The notes under the pieces are model-generated. The model made no database searches. It was given only the letters and a program-made list of their open reading frames with translations, and was not told where the DNA came from. 64,000 bases of DNA from NCBI GenBank assembly GCA_905116865.2, contig CAJHNH020002707.1:1-64000 (forward strand). The letters run 5' to 3'. The position numbers and the translations under genes were made by a program. Source of the DNA: Candidula unifasciata (taxonomy: Eukaryota > Mollusca > Gastropoda > Stylommatophora > Geomitridae). The first letter of the stretch is position 1. Each line of letters begins with the position of its first letter. This document shows, one piece after another, positions 22,012 through 33,630 of the stretch.

Positions 22012-22060
22012 CTATGTAGCAATTCTGTTGATGTGTTTATGTTGGCCCTTATATTCAGCT
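22012..22060 (-). mobile_element. LINE-D, upstream part beyond the solo LTR
   Basis: The minus strand reads ANINTSTELLHR and joins in frame with LFSKVWETEE at 20739 when the LTR and one target-site copy are removed. Further upstream (to about 22300) the match to a LINE is no longer clear. Confidence 0.7.
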
Positions 22061-23339
22061 AGAATAGCAGTTCTTTCAACCCTCCAAAAGCATCGACATA
22101 CTGGGTCTAACACAAGACCCCTTAAGAGAGTAATGAAACCTATGTCTCAAGCATTCTCTTTCACGGAAAAAAAACGTAAATGCAATACATCCCAGAAAGT
22201 AAACAACAGACCGGCACAACGTAATCCCCAGCAAGGAAGACCAGTCCAACAAATTTATCAATGAAACGTGACCTACTTTGTCTGGGAAGATTAACTTTTG
22301 TTTAAATTCATTTTTCAGCATAACCCTATCTTATTTTTAAAAGTCCATGCCGTGTGGCGTTGGTACTCATGATTATCCACAATCATCTGTCAACGCTGAC
22401 ACAGATGATTCTCTATGCCATGATGTCAGACTCTCCTGCATCTTTTCTCTCAGTCTCACTCTGCCTCTCCCTCTCTCCCAACTTTCTTACCGTCACAATT
22501 TACTAGTCTTTTTCTTTTCATCACATGACCAAAGAATTTAGATTGTCCCAGTTGTGAGCAGTCAGTTCTCTTCTTGATTCAGTTTCTTTTAAGACATCAT
22601 CTTTTCTCTTTTAATTTGTCCTGTGTATTCTTATTACTCGTCTATAAAACTACACCCCCGTAGCTTCCAAACACGTTTTCACTAATATACCAACTGTTCA
22701 TGATTCGCTTCCGTATATCAAGATAAGCAACCCTATAGTTGCCTAAATTTCTATCTCAGTAAAGTATCTAAATTTTTCCCCTGTCTCCTTCTCTCTCTCC
22801 CTCTGTGTATGTGTTCTCTCTCTCTTCTCTGTCAGTGTGTGTCAATCTTTCTCCTTCTTTCTCCCCCGCCGTATACCACAATAGATTCCTTTGCCATAAG
22901 AGTACAATTTGCAATTCTGTAATGCGTGTTTATTGACGATAATGATTGTCAGGAATAAATTCAGCTTTAATTGTTGTCAGTTTCCACCTCAACAACACTT
23001 AATTTCCTCGTTCTTATTTGTGTTATCTTTTTAGTGCATCAAACAGGAAGTTGCTACTTCAAGTAAAGTACTCGGATTAGCTCCAAATAGAGCCATTATT
23101 ATCGTCATAACGTTTATGGAAATAATTTCACCATTGTCAGTTTCAGCCGAAGGGCATCCTATTATATAAATCCTTGTCATTCAGCAACATTATTATTAAC
23201 ATTTTCTACTATTATCTGTCAGCTCTAGCTGTCTTTTCTCATATTAAATTCTATCCCGTGCAAGTATTTATATATCAATCACTTAACCCAGTCTAGCACC
23301 TTGATCTCTATTTTCAAAGTTAGTTTTAGATGTTCTTAC
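22061..23339. other. Unassigned stretch with pyrimidine-rich tracts
   Basis: TCTC/CTCTCT-rich segments at 22440-22480 and 22785-22865. No recognisable gene. The 131-codon plus frame (21869-22264) straddles the LTR end and LINE and is not a real gene. Confidence 0.45.
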
Positions 23340-24000
23340 TTCTCACATCTTGTTTGCAGGTTTGCATGTGTGTATGTATGTGGGTGTCTCTGTGTGTGTG
23401 TATGTGGGTGTCTCTATGTGTGATTGTATATGTGTGTATGCATGCATGTGTGTGTATGTATGTAATGTGTTTGTACATGTGTGTGTATGTGTGTGTGTAT
23501 GTGTGTGTATGTGTGTGTGTATATAGGTATGGATATTGGTTGACGTATGTATGCATATCTAGCTGTGTAAGTATATGTGTGTATTTAAGTATGTAGGCAA
23601 GTATGTGTGTATATGTGTTTTATGTGATTGTAAGTATGGATGTGTGTATGCATGCCTGTATGTGTGTGTATGTATGTATATATGTAATGTATGTATATAA
23701 ATGCAATTATGTGGATGTAGGTGTGTGATTGTTTGTGATGGTATATGTGTGATTGTGGGCGTATGTGGGTGTCTGTATATGTGTTTGTCTGTTTGTGTAT
23801 GCATGAATGCATGTGTAGGTGTGTATGTATGTATGGAATGTGTGTGCATGTATGTCCATGTATGTATGCGTGTGTATTTTATGTATGTATGTATGCAGGT
23901 GCGTGCATGAATGTTTTACGTATGTCTGTTTTTAAGTGTGTATGTATGAGAAAAGGGGTATGTGTATGTGTGTGTGTTTGAGCTTGTAAGACTGTGTAGT
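23340..24000 (+). repeat. TG/TGTATG-rich degenerate microsatellite
   Basis: About 650 bases dominated by TGTGTG, TGTATG and TATGTATG on the plus strand. All frames here, on both strands, give low-complexity Cys/Val/Met or Thr/His/Ile peptides and should not be called genes. Confidence 0.9.
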
Positions 24001-24269
24001 CATGATGCGTGTATGCATTATTCTTTCATGTATATTTGTTTATTATATACACAACATGCATTATCGATAACAGCCATTGGTACTCTGAAAGTTGAGTGCC
24101 TAGACGGGCCGAATGTCAGACGGGCCTGCGTGCCCAATTTGTAACCCTTTGAAAATATGAAAATAAAGTTCGTTCTTTCTCCATGTCTTTTCTATTTCAG
24201 TGCCTTTTCATTTGAGATAACAGAAAAGGTTTATGTGTATGAACAGCGTTGATTGTGTAATTAGCTATA

Positions 24270-24722
24270 AACATATCAAAACTGTGCAGCTTCAGAAATG
24301 TCGTTGATTACAAAAGACTGTTTCCACGAGCAGATAAATGCGCTAGATATTTGAAAGAGGATAAGACGCCATGGCACTTTGACATCACAGAATTCAGGAC
24401 ACGCCCATAATTTATCAGTCTCTATCCTCAACAGACAGTGAAGAACTGCCATCTGGTGGCGCCCGTCGTCATCTGGACAACTACTCGTCTCTCCTTCCAT
24501 CTGAGTCTCGAGTGTCGGCCAGATCCCACAACCTCTTTCATCTGTATCGTTCTCTCCAGGTACAGGGTTTCAGTATCTTCCACTTCACCTCTTACCTTGT
24601 CCCACAGGCTAGAGATCACTTTTGTCCCGTGCAGATGCAGTACACCTCCAAGTGGGGCCAGTCCAGCCAGTGTATCTGCCTGCTCATTTCCAAACACACC
24701 CGAATAGCGTTAGCATATAGAT
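24270..24722 (-). mobile_element. LINE RNase H domain and C-terminus, antisense
   Basis: The minus strand reads YSGVFGNEQADTLAGLAPLG, the end of an RNase H fold (GNExAD motif, last catalytic Asp retained). RRVVVQMTTGATRW and, after a frameshift near 24430, RIETDKLWACPEFCD follow; the latter resembles the terminal Cys-containing tail of such LINE proteins. The earlier RNase H motifs and the RT are missing. At 24717 it meets the first unit of the SINE-D cluster. RNase H occurs in the I/LOA/Tad-like groups; I cannot say which. Confidence 0.75.
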
Positions 24723-26025
24723 ATGGCCTTATGGCTTAAAAAGGTTTCTGGGACCCCTCCACAGGTGATCCTTATCCGCATGGTGACACTTTATGTCACA
24801 GGATGTGTATCGCTTGTGTGATGTCCTGGTTGGGTACAACTACCTACCTACCTTAAAGGCTGTTAAATTTGTCTGGGACCTCTCTTAGAGTGATCCTCTT
24901 CCGGAAGGTGACTCTGTGTATCACCCAATGTTAATCGCTTGTGTGATGTCCTGGTGGGGTACAACTACTACCTACCTCACATTGAGTTATCCTTACCAAC
25001 TTGTGGGATGCCATTTTCCGTTATGTTGAAGCCCTATCCCAGCTCTTGATAAGGACCACAATATAGCCTGATATAAATATGGCCTAATGGTTTTCCAGGA
25101 CCTTTCAACGGGTCATCCTCATCCGCATGTTAGCACTTTGTATCATCGGGTGTTTAGAATCTACTACTAATAATAATTCTTTACTCATTATTGGCTCCTG
25201 TGGTTGGCGTATTTTTGTTTATTTTAAAACTCCACCCTGGCTTTTGCCGCGAGACCTAAATATAGCCGAGCCATAAATGTGGCCTAACGGCTAAGCTGGG
25301 TTTTCATGATCTCTCCACGGGTGATCCTCATCCGCATGGTGGCACTTTGTGTCACCAGTTGTTTATTGTCTGTGTGATGTCCCTGGGGGGAGCGGGAAGG
25401 GGAGGGTAGAGATACAACTTACCTTACCTACCTACTTTAAATTTTGTGACATAAGTTACGTTTATGTGGGCAGCAAATTTTTTTTTTTTTTTTGTGGCTA
25501 AGATCACAAAGTGTAGCAGACTTCACTTGGTCTGGGCAGAAGGACTGGGATCGGTCCCGAGACACGGGTGTAACTAAACGGTCTGCCGGGAAGGTTTTCC
25601 CTTTTTCCAGTCTGGATTTCCTTGCTGGGCGTTCGGGTAACCGACCCGAAAATAAAGGGGACGCAATTTTCCCGTAATCTGGCATTTGCCGTGAGCCGCA
25701 ATGTAGCCTGATGGTTAAACGCGCTTGCTGGGACTTCTGCACGGGTGATCATCAACATGATGGCACTTTGTGTCATACGGTGTTTATCGCTCTCTACTAC
25801 TATTTTTATCGTATAAGTCGTCCCTTTGTGGGATGCAGTTTTTTGTTATTTTGAAGCGCCATCCTGACTGTTACTCGGAACCATAATATAACCATACAGT
25901 TAAACGGGGTTTTCGGGACCTCTTCATAGATGATCATCATCCGAATGGTTGCGCTGTGTGTCAACGAGTGTTTATCGCTCAGTGTGAAGTCCTAGTGGTG
26001 CAAAACGTCAGTGAGTCATAGCACT
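24717..26025 (+). repeat. Cluster of about six head-to-tail SINE-D units
   Basis: The block CCTCATCCGCATGGTGGCAC and its variants recurs near 24772, 24895, 25120, 25330, 25750 and 25937. Each is followed by TTTGTGTCACxxxxTGTTTATCGC and GTGTGATGTCCTxGTGGGG. Between several units lies TTGTGGGATGCAxTTTTTTG then a TATAGCCTAATGGTTAA-like stretch. TAGCCTAATGG fits the pol III A-box consensus; the B box is poor. Spacing is uneven (about 125-415 bases) because some units lack the 5' half and one carries an insert at 25495-25640. All are in the same orientation. Confidence 0.8.
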
Positions 26026-26184
26026 AGTTCCATCCCCATGTCCAGCATCAGAGACCAATCCCGATAGTAAATGCAATAATCTAATTGCATGTCCGTCTAG
26101 CCCAACCACCAGATAGATAAATTGTCTGCCCTTTTCCGAGGTCACTCCTCACCGCACTGTTTTTTTCGAAACAAGTTGTGCAGA

Positions 26185-26615
26185 ACTTTCTTCTTCTGCC
26201 CTTCTATCCGCCAATGGAGATTAAGCCCTCAACCAACTCACGCCAAAACGTTCTATTCATCGCCTTTACACGGAGCTCTCCCCATACCCTCCCCATCTTA
26301 CTAACTTCATTCTGAAGCTCTCTTCTCCAAGTGTTTTTGGCCTTTCTTTAAACCTATGCCCGTGTTGGTCCAATGCAAAGACATTCTAGTTATGCGTTTT
26401 CCTGTTTTCTTAGTGTGTGCCCTATCCAACGCCAGCGTCTTTTTCTCAACTCTTGGTCCACTGGAGCCTGTCTAGTTCTCTACCAAAGCTTTACATTAGT
26501 TCCTCTATAATACCATTTAATTCCCTCTGTTCTGCGCTGGCACTAATTAATTAAGGTCTGTAATTTATTAGTAATTGCCTTAGGTGTTCTCCATGTTTCC
26601 GCCACATGTATTCAT
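26185..26615 (-). mobile_element. LINE-D 3' end, 5'-truncated, antisense
   Basis: Base-level match to 19330-19770 over about 430 bases: CTTCTTCTGCCCTTCTATCC, GCAAAGACATTCTAGTTATG, CTTGGTCCACTGGAGCCTGT and TTTATTAGTAATTGCCTTAG. It shares the same 3' GAA-type end as the copy at 19325. No open frame remains. Confidence 0.85.
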
Positions 26616-27103
26616 ACACGCTCACGAGATAAACTTCCGTGTTCTCTATCAATTATTGTAGATCAGAGTCTCTGTCACCCTCTGGTTTTTACTTGAGGTG
26701 TATTATCACGCCTGAGTTTGTTCACTCAGCCACCGGTGTCTGTGCTGCTTTTTGGGGTTTTTATTTCCAGTTTAAGTCATGAACGGGTAGGGTAACAGTC
26801 TTTAAATAGGAGTGTTAGTTTTGCTGTGGTATGGTCTCGAACGGAAATGGGTGGGTCAAAACTGGCGGATACCACGTCTGTTAGGTTTGCCCAGTTCCTG
26901 TCTGCGTGATGTGGTGCTGTCATCCTGATTTCTATGGTTTCTTTGTGTCTTTTACAGCCGTTTATATGCTGTATCGAGAACCTCAAGCAGTTTCAACTAA
27001 TATTGACGTTTAGGATGCCTGTGTCATCGCTTAGGCTGCGGTATCTGACACCAAATCCATCCCATACTACGGTACTTTTATTCACACATGTATACTATGA
27101 ATA
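26616..27103. other. Unassigned stretch
   Basis: A 69-codon minus frame (26777-26986) has no family I recognise. It may be non-coding. Confidence 0.4.
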
Positions 27104-27108
27104 CAAAT

Positions 27109-27193
<85 letters not shown>
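27104..27193. repeat. (CA)n(TA)n compound microsatellite
   Basis: CA dinucleotides followed by a longer TA run. Confidence 0.95.
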
Positions 27194-27196
<3 letters not shown>

Positions 27197-28834
27197 AGCG
27201 AACTAGCATCAGAAACAGGAGACTACTCTCTTTCTCTCCCGAAAACTTTGCCGCGTTAACATTCTAAGGAGGACGGACATTACTTCACACCTGTAAATAA
27301 AAATCAGCATGAACCTAGCTGTACTAATCAATACGGTCTGACCTGAACTGTTCATTCTCTCCCTGTTCACAGGGTCCCTACACATTAAATGTGAAAAAAA
27401 TCTTATTTTCAAATGGACGTGTAATTTCCAAGCTGTCTGGAACCCGTTAAGAAAGCATGAGGAGATAATTTTCTTCGGTTTGTAGGGCAACGCTCTGGTT
27501 AGGCGGCCTCTTGAACGGTTTGACAGCCGAGTCTTTTTTGCTTCACATAGCCAGTTCTGCCCTACTCTCAACAGCAGGGCAGCATGCTTCGGTACTAATA
27601 ATTTTTAATGTACTTACCAGTGCTGAAGGACATTCCCGGGTGAATCGTTGATTCAAACGGATGTAAGCAAATATACAGATATGGCAGCAAGCCGTCTGCT
27701 CAGTCTTGAAGCTCAGTCAAGAATGAGTCCAAAATCAAAGCGTCTCTCCAGCAAGAGGCGGGAGGGGATTCATCAGCGTCCAAGCGGTAGTTGGGCCAAT
27801 AGAATTTGACTACACTATAAGTATTACTTCAGCCTATATGGCTGAATTTAAATATATGTCATTTCCAAGAGAATTAGGTTAGAACTGAGTACTTAACCTT
27901 ACATCTTGACACATAATTACAAAAACAGAACTATTTACCTATGGAGGAAAGTCCAAGATTTGAAAATGACTTATTAACATAGAGGTGTACAAGATGTGGG
28001 CAGGCTCGACACGAGAGGGGTGTGGGCCGTCATGCGACAGTATACATATATATTATATTGTATTTGATATAATAACAAGAGACGTTATTTTTTTGTTTGT
28101 TTGTTGCATCCAAGTGTGACAGTTTGCGAAATGCAGTAGAGCAAGGTGACTGACGTGCAAATTGACAATCTTCACCTAAGCGTATTTTCAAGATTGTTGT
28201 TTCTCTCTTTAGAATCTGCTAGAGGGAACACATAGGAATTCAAATTGTAGATGGGTAAAAATGAAGCATACGTCCCTAAGCTCCAGCTTCAAGCGTACAT
28301 TTATCAAAACAATGATGTGGTTTCTATTTGAATCGGCGTAGTGCAGCTATCTTTTTAGTTGGGGTTTGAAACATGTCGATACTAATGATCACTAAAGCCA
28401 ATCTACAATGCAGTCGACGACACTGAATGTCGCATCCAAAGGGATAAAAACGGCACGAATGTGCCCCGCCCCCTCTCTCAAAATAAATAGCCGCAAGTCG
28501 ACACACTAATCGACATCATGCAACGCACAATGATGCCACTTATTAAAATCCAAACAGAAGCTCTCGCTTATAGACTGAAATTCCTCATAAGACTCAGATT
28601 TAATGAAAACCCAGTTTGAGAGGATGTTCGGCAAGATCTGGGCCTTACCACCGTCTACTGAATTGACCTGGTGGCTCGAGGCTGAACTGGTAGATTTAGA
28701 GCAGTTGTGCTGCACAACGCTATATAAACAGACTTCTCCGTAAACTTAAAAACATATTACCGAATTACATAACCCTTGAGCCATTAGGGTCGTGGTAGTG
28801 TATTGATGGAAACACTAGGACATAAAACCTGCCA
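27194..28834. other. Unassigned stretch
   Basis: A 120-codon minus frame (27209-27571) and shorter ones have no recognisable domain. No SINE or RT blocks. Confidence 0.4.
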
Positions 28835-29311
28835 TCTTTCTCTGTCTTCAGCTTGATGAATAAGTGTGTGCTAGTTTTGTCGTGTCCATTTCTGGATGTT
28901 GGCATTCCAGATTATTTTTTGTTCTCCTCTTTTTCGACTTCCACCCCCAAACCCCCAATGTTCCTTAAAGTAGTCTCTGCAATCGAATCATGTCTCACCA
29001 CATGCCCAAATCAAGCTAGCTTACGACGTTTCACCACTAACAAGAGAAGCTCTTGATGTCCCGCAAATTTGTATATTTTGTCTCTAACATATGTATTAGT
29101 TTTTTGTTCTAACTAACTAACTCAGCTGATTTGAACGTTTTTGAAACAAGTATATATTCGATCTGTCTACCTTTGGTGCATGCCACGTTGTTCTTCTGGG
29201 GAAACAATGTGTTGACGATGGTTAACTTATAATTGTTGGCAAATTCTATCAGTCTTCATCACCTGTCATTTCTTTTTCCTACCCCGAATTTTCATACAGT
29301 ACCAGCCCATT
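28835..29311 (-). mobile_element. LINE-I remnant (endonuclease end plus RT tail), antisense
   Basis: On the minus strand, 29250-29140 reads EFANNYKLTIVNTLFPQKNN and GRQIEYIL, like the LxIxNTxF...RNQIDYIL end of a LINE endonuclease. Lower down, 29035-28900 reads FGHVVRHDSIAETTLRNIGG, like the WFGHVxRHDSxxxTxLxG tail of LINE RTs. The RT core between them is gone, so this would be an internally deleted copy if both belong together. It is interrupted at 29311 by the RTE-B copy and resumes at 30087. Confidence 0.5.
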
Positions 29312-30075
29312 ACAGCCATGAAATTGCAACAACATCTAACATCCATGAATGGAGAATGTAAAACAAATAATATGAGAATCAACACTGAAAAGACAGAAGT
29401 AATGTCAATAGAAAAAAAGAAGACAGATCTAAACATAGCAATAGAATACAAAGGCATTAAACAGGCAACTGAGTTTAAATATCTGGGAACTACATTAAAC
29501 GAAGATGGGAAATTGGATAAAGAAATTGACATTAGATGCAGTAAAGCAAACCAAGTATTGGGACAGCTAGCCCCCCTCTTACAGCATAAGACAATCCCAA
29601 TCAGCACAAAGAGACATCTTATTCAAAGCATATTTATACCAACTCTGTGCTACCAGTGCCAGACATGGTCACTCACAACAAACCATAAAAGAAAATTAGT
29701 AACCACGGAAATGAGATGTCTGAGAAGGGCTGTAGGAGTGACCATAAGAGATAAGATCAGGAATGAGATCGTAAGAAAACAAGTCGGCACAGAGCCAATT
29801 CTGGATTACATACAAAGACAGCAAGTGAAATGGTTTGCCCACTTAGAGAGAATGTCTTGTGACACCATACCATACAAAGCATACATGAAAAGAGAAGAAG
29901 GACGTAGAGCACGGGGTAGACCAAGAACAAGATGGAAGGATAACATCAGAGAAACTCTACAACAGCACGATGTGCCTATGGTCGAGGCAGCCAGAAGAAC
30001 TAGAAACAGAACCTTATATCTCCCTCGACACCCACAGCGGCAAAAGAGGAAGTAAAGAAGAAGAGAAGAAGAAGA
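29312..30075 (+). mobile_element. RTE-B retrotransposon, 5'-truncated, with target-site duplication
   Basis: 764 bases flanked by identical 11-base repeats ACCAGCCCATT (29301-29311 and 30076-30086). The element begins inside the RT, just after the palm, and ends in a GAA-rich tail (30054-30075), as expected of target-primed reverse transcription of a LINE. It is the best-preserved LINE copy in the window and probably the youngest insertion seen. Confidence 0.88.
29318..30055 (+). CDS. RTE-B RT C-terminal domain, open frame (retrotransposon fragment)
   Basis: 245 codons open. Blocks in order: MRINTEKTEVMSI (about residue 25), FKYLGTTLNEDGKLDKEIDI (about 52), KANQVLGQLAPLLQHKTIP, PTLCYQCQTWSL, EMRCLRRAVGV, VKWFAHLERM and GRRARGRPRTRWKDNI, then a Lys/Arg-rich end. 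This is the thumb and basic tail of an RTE RT. The catalytic palm is absent, so the product could not polymerise DNA. The ATG at 29318 is internal to the original protein; there is no reason to think it is a used start. Confidence 0.8.
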   Translation: MKLQQHLTSMNGECKTNNMRINTEKTEVMSIEKKKTDLNIAIEYKGIKQATEFKYLGTTLNEDGKLDKEIDIRCSKANQVLGQLAPLLQHKTIPISTKRHLIQSIFIPTLCYQCQTWSLTTNHKRKLVTTEMRCLRRAVGVTIRDKIRNEIVRKQVGTEPILDYIQRQQVKWFAHLERMSCDTIPYKAYMKREEGRRARGRPRTRWKDNIRETLQQHDVPMVEAARRTRNRTLYLPRHPQRQKRK

Positions 30076-30140
30076 ACCAGCCCATTGATCATGTGCATCT
30101 ATCCCTATCTTTGCATTTCAATCTCCTATGACACTTATAG
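30076..30140 (-). mobile_element. LINE-I remnant, part beyond the RTE-B insertion
   Basis: Begins with the second copy of the 11-base target-site repeat and continues the interrupted antisense sequence. It is too short and decayed to identify on its own. Confidence 0.4.
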
Positions 30141-33100
30141 TATCTTTTTTTGAGAGGGGGGGGGGGCTTTATTGTACAAGAACTATAAAAGGAACTGGGG
30201 TGCATTGCATAATGCTGTCAAACCTCCAGAGCACAACTACAACCTGGTTCTGGTAAAAAAAATCACACAGTAAACCATTAACGCTATGTTGATACTATTT
30301 GTGAGAGACAGCAAGGACTGAGCTTTTAAAATACCTGAAAGAAAGTTCTGATTAACCAGGTCAGAAATGGTTCGCTGCAATAAGAGTTATGGCTGTAATG
30401 CATGTGTATGGTCAACAAAGGCTGATATTTATCCTCTATAAGGATTTGATCCTCTCTGTCATAGAATATACTCTGGCAAGTCTCACCCTCAGCAGGACAG
30501 GTTTCGAGAGACTGGAAAAGGCAAAAGCTAATCAATACGCAACCTTACACAGATACATTATGTAGAGCAATAAGACACCTACTAGCTCATTCAGATATAA
30601 ACAGCTGTCTTGGAAGTGATGAACCAAATACATGTAACGGCAACAAACTTGAACGAGGCCAGTCTTGGTTGAGCCGGAAAGAGAAAGTACTTGAAGAGAT
30701 GATCACTTTTTAAAGTCTAAACGGAGAGAAATGGATGTCTCAGCAGATCTAGCACACACTCGCATTAAAAGCATATGGTAGCCATCCGAAGTGCTAACAC
30801 AAACAGTCCGACATTAGAAATGCAGTTCATCATTGATGGTAGCAGAAGTCACCAAAAGATCAGCAGTTGCACCAGTTGCACACGCGATCAATTTTAATCA
30901 AATAATGGCCCCACCAATATTGCGACAACCCGCATCGCGCCATTTCTGAATCTACAAATCACACCACCATGTTGATCAGTCGAAAAACATTCCAAATGAA
31001 ATCCGCAGCTCACAGTGTCACGCCATGCACTCAACTCAGAAGCTGGGTAACGAAACTATATACTTCCAGTCTACTAACTGAGCAAAAAAGCAACGACCAC
31101 AATCTGGCAGAAGCAAAACAGTGGCAGTGCCTAGTGTCCATTTGGACCTGAAGCATTATGTGAGGGCTAATAAACTGTCACCCCAGCAGTACCCCACTAT
31201 TAGCTGGGGAAGGGATTTAGGACATTACATCCACCCGCAAGCGTCGCCTCAACAACGACCTGACTGCCTTCGTTAACGACTGTTCACCAACAGCCATGCA
31301 GTTCTTTGGCACGAAGGAGACACCTTGAACTTGGGTTTGGACTGCCGACTCCCTACACGAAGATATATGTGTGCTACTGGTGTCCCGTAGCCAAAATACT
31401 ATCTCACTGTATTACTAAAAGTCAGCACGCATACTCAAACGCGCAGTAGTTAACACACACACATACACACACACATACACTCATTACCTGCCACCCGCTT
31501 GCTTGCTGGTGCAGCACACATGACTACATATTTATATAAGTATATATATATATATCGGGAGAGGGAAAGAGTAAGACAAGGGAAGAATCATGCAAAATGA
31601 CCACAAATATGTAAGACACTGGCACAGGGAATTCCCTATGCACACAAGGTCGGCATGACTGGCTCCAAGAAGGGGACAGTAAATTCTAATGGCTCAGTCA
31701 GATCAGACACAGTCCCTGCTGTGACAGAAAGTTGGCTGTAATAAAGGACTGCCGTAGAAAGATGCACCCAAGGGACGGTTCCAGAAAGAGATGCATACTT
31801 TGTGGTAGGGTAACATTGCTTGAAAAAATGTATTCTGCAAGCCACCAGGGATTGCATTCACATTTTCTAGGTTCTAACAATAGTAATACACTAGTGATGA
31901 CTAATAATAATTATTGACCGCTCAGCCAATACATGCATAAAGCAGCGTAGACAGAAAGAGAGGGATGGAGAGAAAAGGGGGGGTGGGGGGGGGGGGAGAT
32001 CACCGCGTAGCTAATTACAGGAAATGTATAGCGTTCATTGAGTCTTCTGTTTCGATATCCAAACGTGCTTGTTGTCAGCCATACAGTTTTTGAGTGCATC
32101 GATCAAGGCCTGAGAACAGAAAATCAAGTGCTGTGTCTCTACGTTCATTTCTAGGTGACCACAGGGTCAAAGATGGAACTGTTGTAGCAGGGTAGAGCCG
32201 TGTGAACTTGAATCCTGCCGGTAAATTGGGTGCTTAGAGAATGTCGTGTTCTCAGGTGTATCTGGTGTAGCCTGATGAGATGTCATCGCGAAGAAAGGTG
32301 AAATATTTAAAAGAAGAGAATTCCGAGTGTCTGTAATTATTTCTTCTTCCATTCGTGAACCCGCCAGCGTCAGAACAAATGTTGCTCCATTAAACGGCGT
32401 CTAGGTGTCCGAGGGAACGGTTAATGGCCTGGTGTTTAAACAGTTTCATATTCCACGTTTTACTGGTGTAAGATTTATTGTCCTCTTTCTGTCTCACACA
32501 GATAGTAGCGGGCAAGTCGCCTTTAATAACCGTTGGAAATACCGCGCGTATAATGCTCTACGTAGTATCATTAGAGAATGGGATGGTCTGGATGCCTATA
32601 GTTCGTTGAGTGAGTCCAGTAGCTAGCATTTCCCTAGCCTTACTATCTTTGGAAAAAAAAAAAAAGAAGCTCAGTCCTATCGTAGTCACAAATATTTCGT
32701 TTGTATAGTGTGATACTTGCGGGACGTCTCTCGGTTAACCAGTGTTCTGGGTGGTGATAAATCTCAGTGACGCGGACAAAACGCCCTCTGGCCTTCGCAT
32801 CCGTGGTTCGTGTGTCTGTATCATCGGCATATTTCAGCTCAAAATATGTTTTAGAATGCCACAAAAACCACATTTGCATGCAATCATGACATCTAATTGC
32901 GTGAAACAATATTTCACTGCACATCTAACGAAATAACGATTACGACGATAGTAAAAACATCGCTAGTTTGCAGGCACAATTAGTAAGAGCTAGGCTGTGA
33001 CAAATGCCCTTGAATAACTGAAAACTCGTGAATTCCCTACTGCATCTTTTCTCAGCGACTCACTGAGCATGCTGAATAAGATCAAGGCAGGATACACACA

Positions 33101-33269
33101 GGAACAGTGACTCCTTGTAATACTAAACACAGTGTTTCACAAAATCACCTTCATTGTTGTCCTAGGGTAGGCTGCTGTAAAAGGCAATGAGAGAGCAGGC
33201 GCTTTTGCTGGCGGTGTGACTATTAGGAACGGGCTATTTATGAACAGGAGAGGGTTTGGAGGTCTGAGG
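30141..33269. other. Long stretch without recognised genes
   Basis: G-rich run at 30156-30166 and a G run near 31977-31998. Around 30470-31300 there are weak hints of a decayed LINE (an LERLEKAKA-like block, a possible FIIDGS RNase H-like start), but I could not connect them. The frames at 32405-32936 resemble nothing known to me. Confidence 0.35.
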
Positions 33270-33630
33270 GTTTAAACAACAGATCAACATCATGTGTAGC
33301 AACCCATAAGTGTTCCATTCTACTTCGAACTCAGGCCTGAGTCAGAAGAATCTCAGCGCAGTGCACGAACTCCGTAGCACCGGCGAGCATCCAGAAAATA
33401 CTATGGGTAGATTTTGAACTCAAAATTGTGCATGGGCAGCTCTATTTTCGATTTCCAAATACAGAGGGATTTTTTATCTTGCGCCACAATACACACGGGC
33501 GTCTGATCCTAATACACAGGTGAAATTACTAGAAGTCTCCGTGAAAAAATCCCAGCCTTCACCTGGCCTGAACCCGGACCTATAGCACTCGAGGCGGACG
33601 CCATGCCTCGAGACCACTCAGCCCTCAAAG
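33270..33630 (-). repeat. tRNA-derived SINE (SINE-X), antisense
   Basis: The minus strand has a strong tRNA-like head: GGCTGAGTGGTCTCGAGGC (A box; the core is at 33614-33623), GGCGTCCGCCTCGAGTGC (anticodon-arm and variable-arm region) and GGTCCGGGTTCAGGCC (B box; the core is at 33565-33574). It looks like a Leu- or Ser-type tRNA head with a 4-base insert. A body follows with a run of T and no second tRNA half. The far end (about 33270) is a guess. A real tRNA gene is less likely because the acceptor ends do not pair. Confidence 0.65.

Noticed and set aside
23326..23981. Cys-rich or His/Thr-rich frames on both strands
   Set aside because: Translation of TG/TGTA microsatellite; low complexity in every frame.
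30470..31300. Decayed LINE with RNase H
   Set aside because: Only two weak motif resemblances in different frames; not enough order or length to claim an element.
33560..33630. True tRNA gene on the minus strand
   Set aside because: Good internal boxes, but the ends do not pair into an acceptor stem, an extra 4 bases sit in the anticodon-arm region, and SINE-like body follows.
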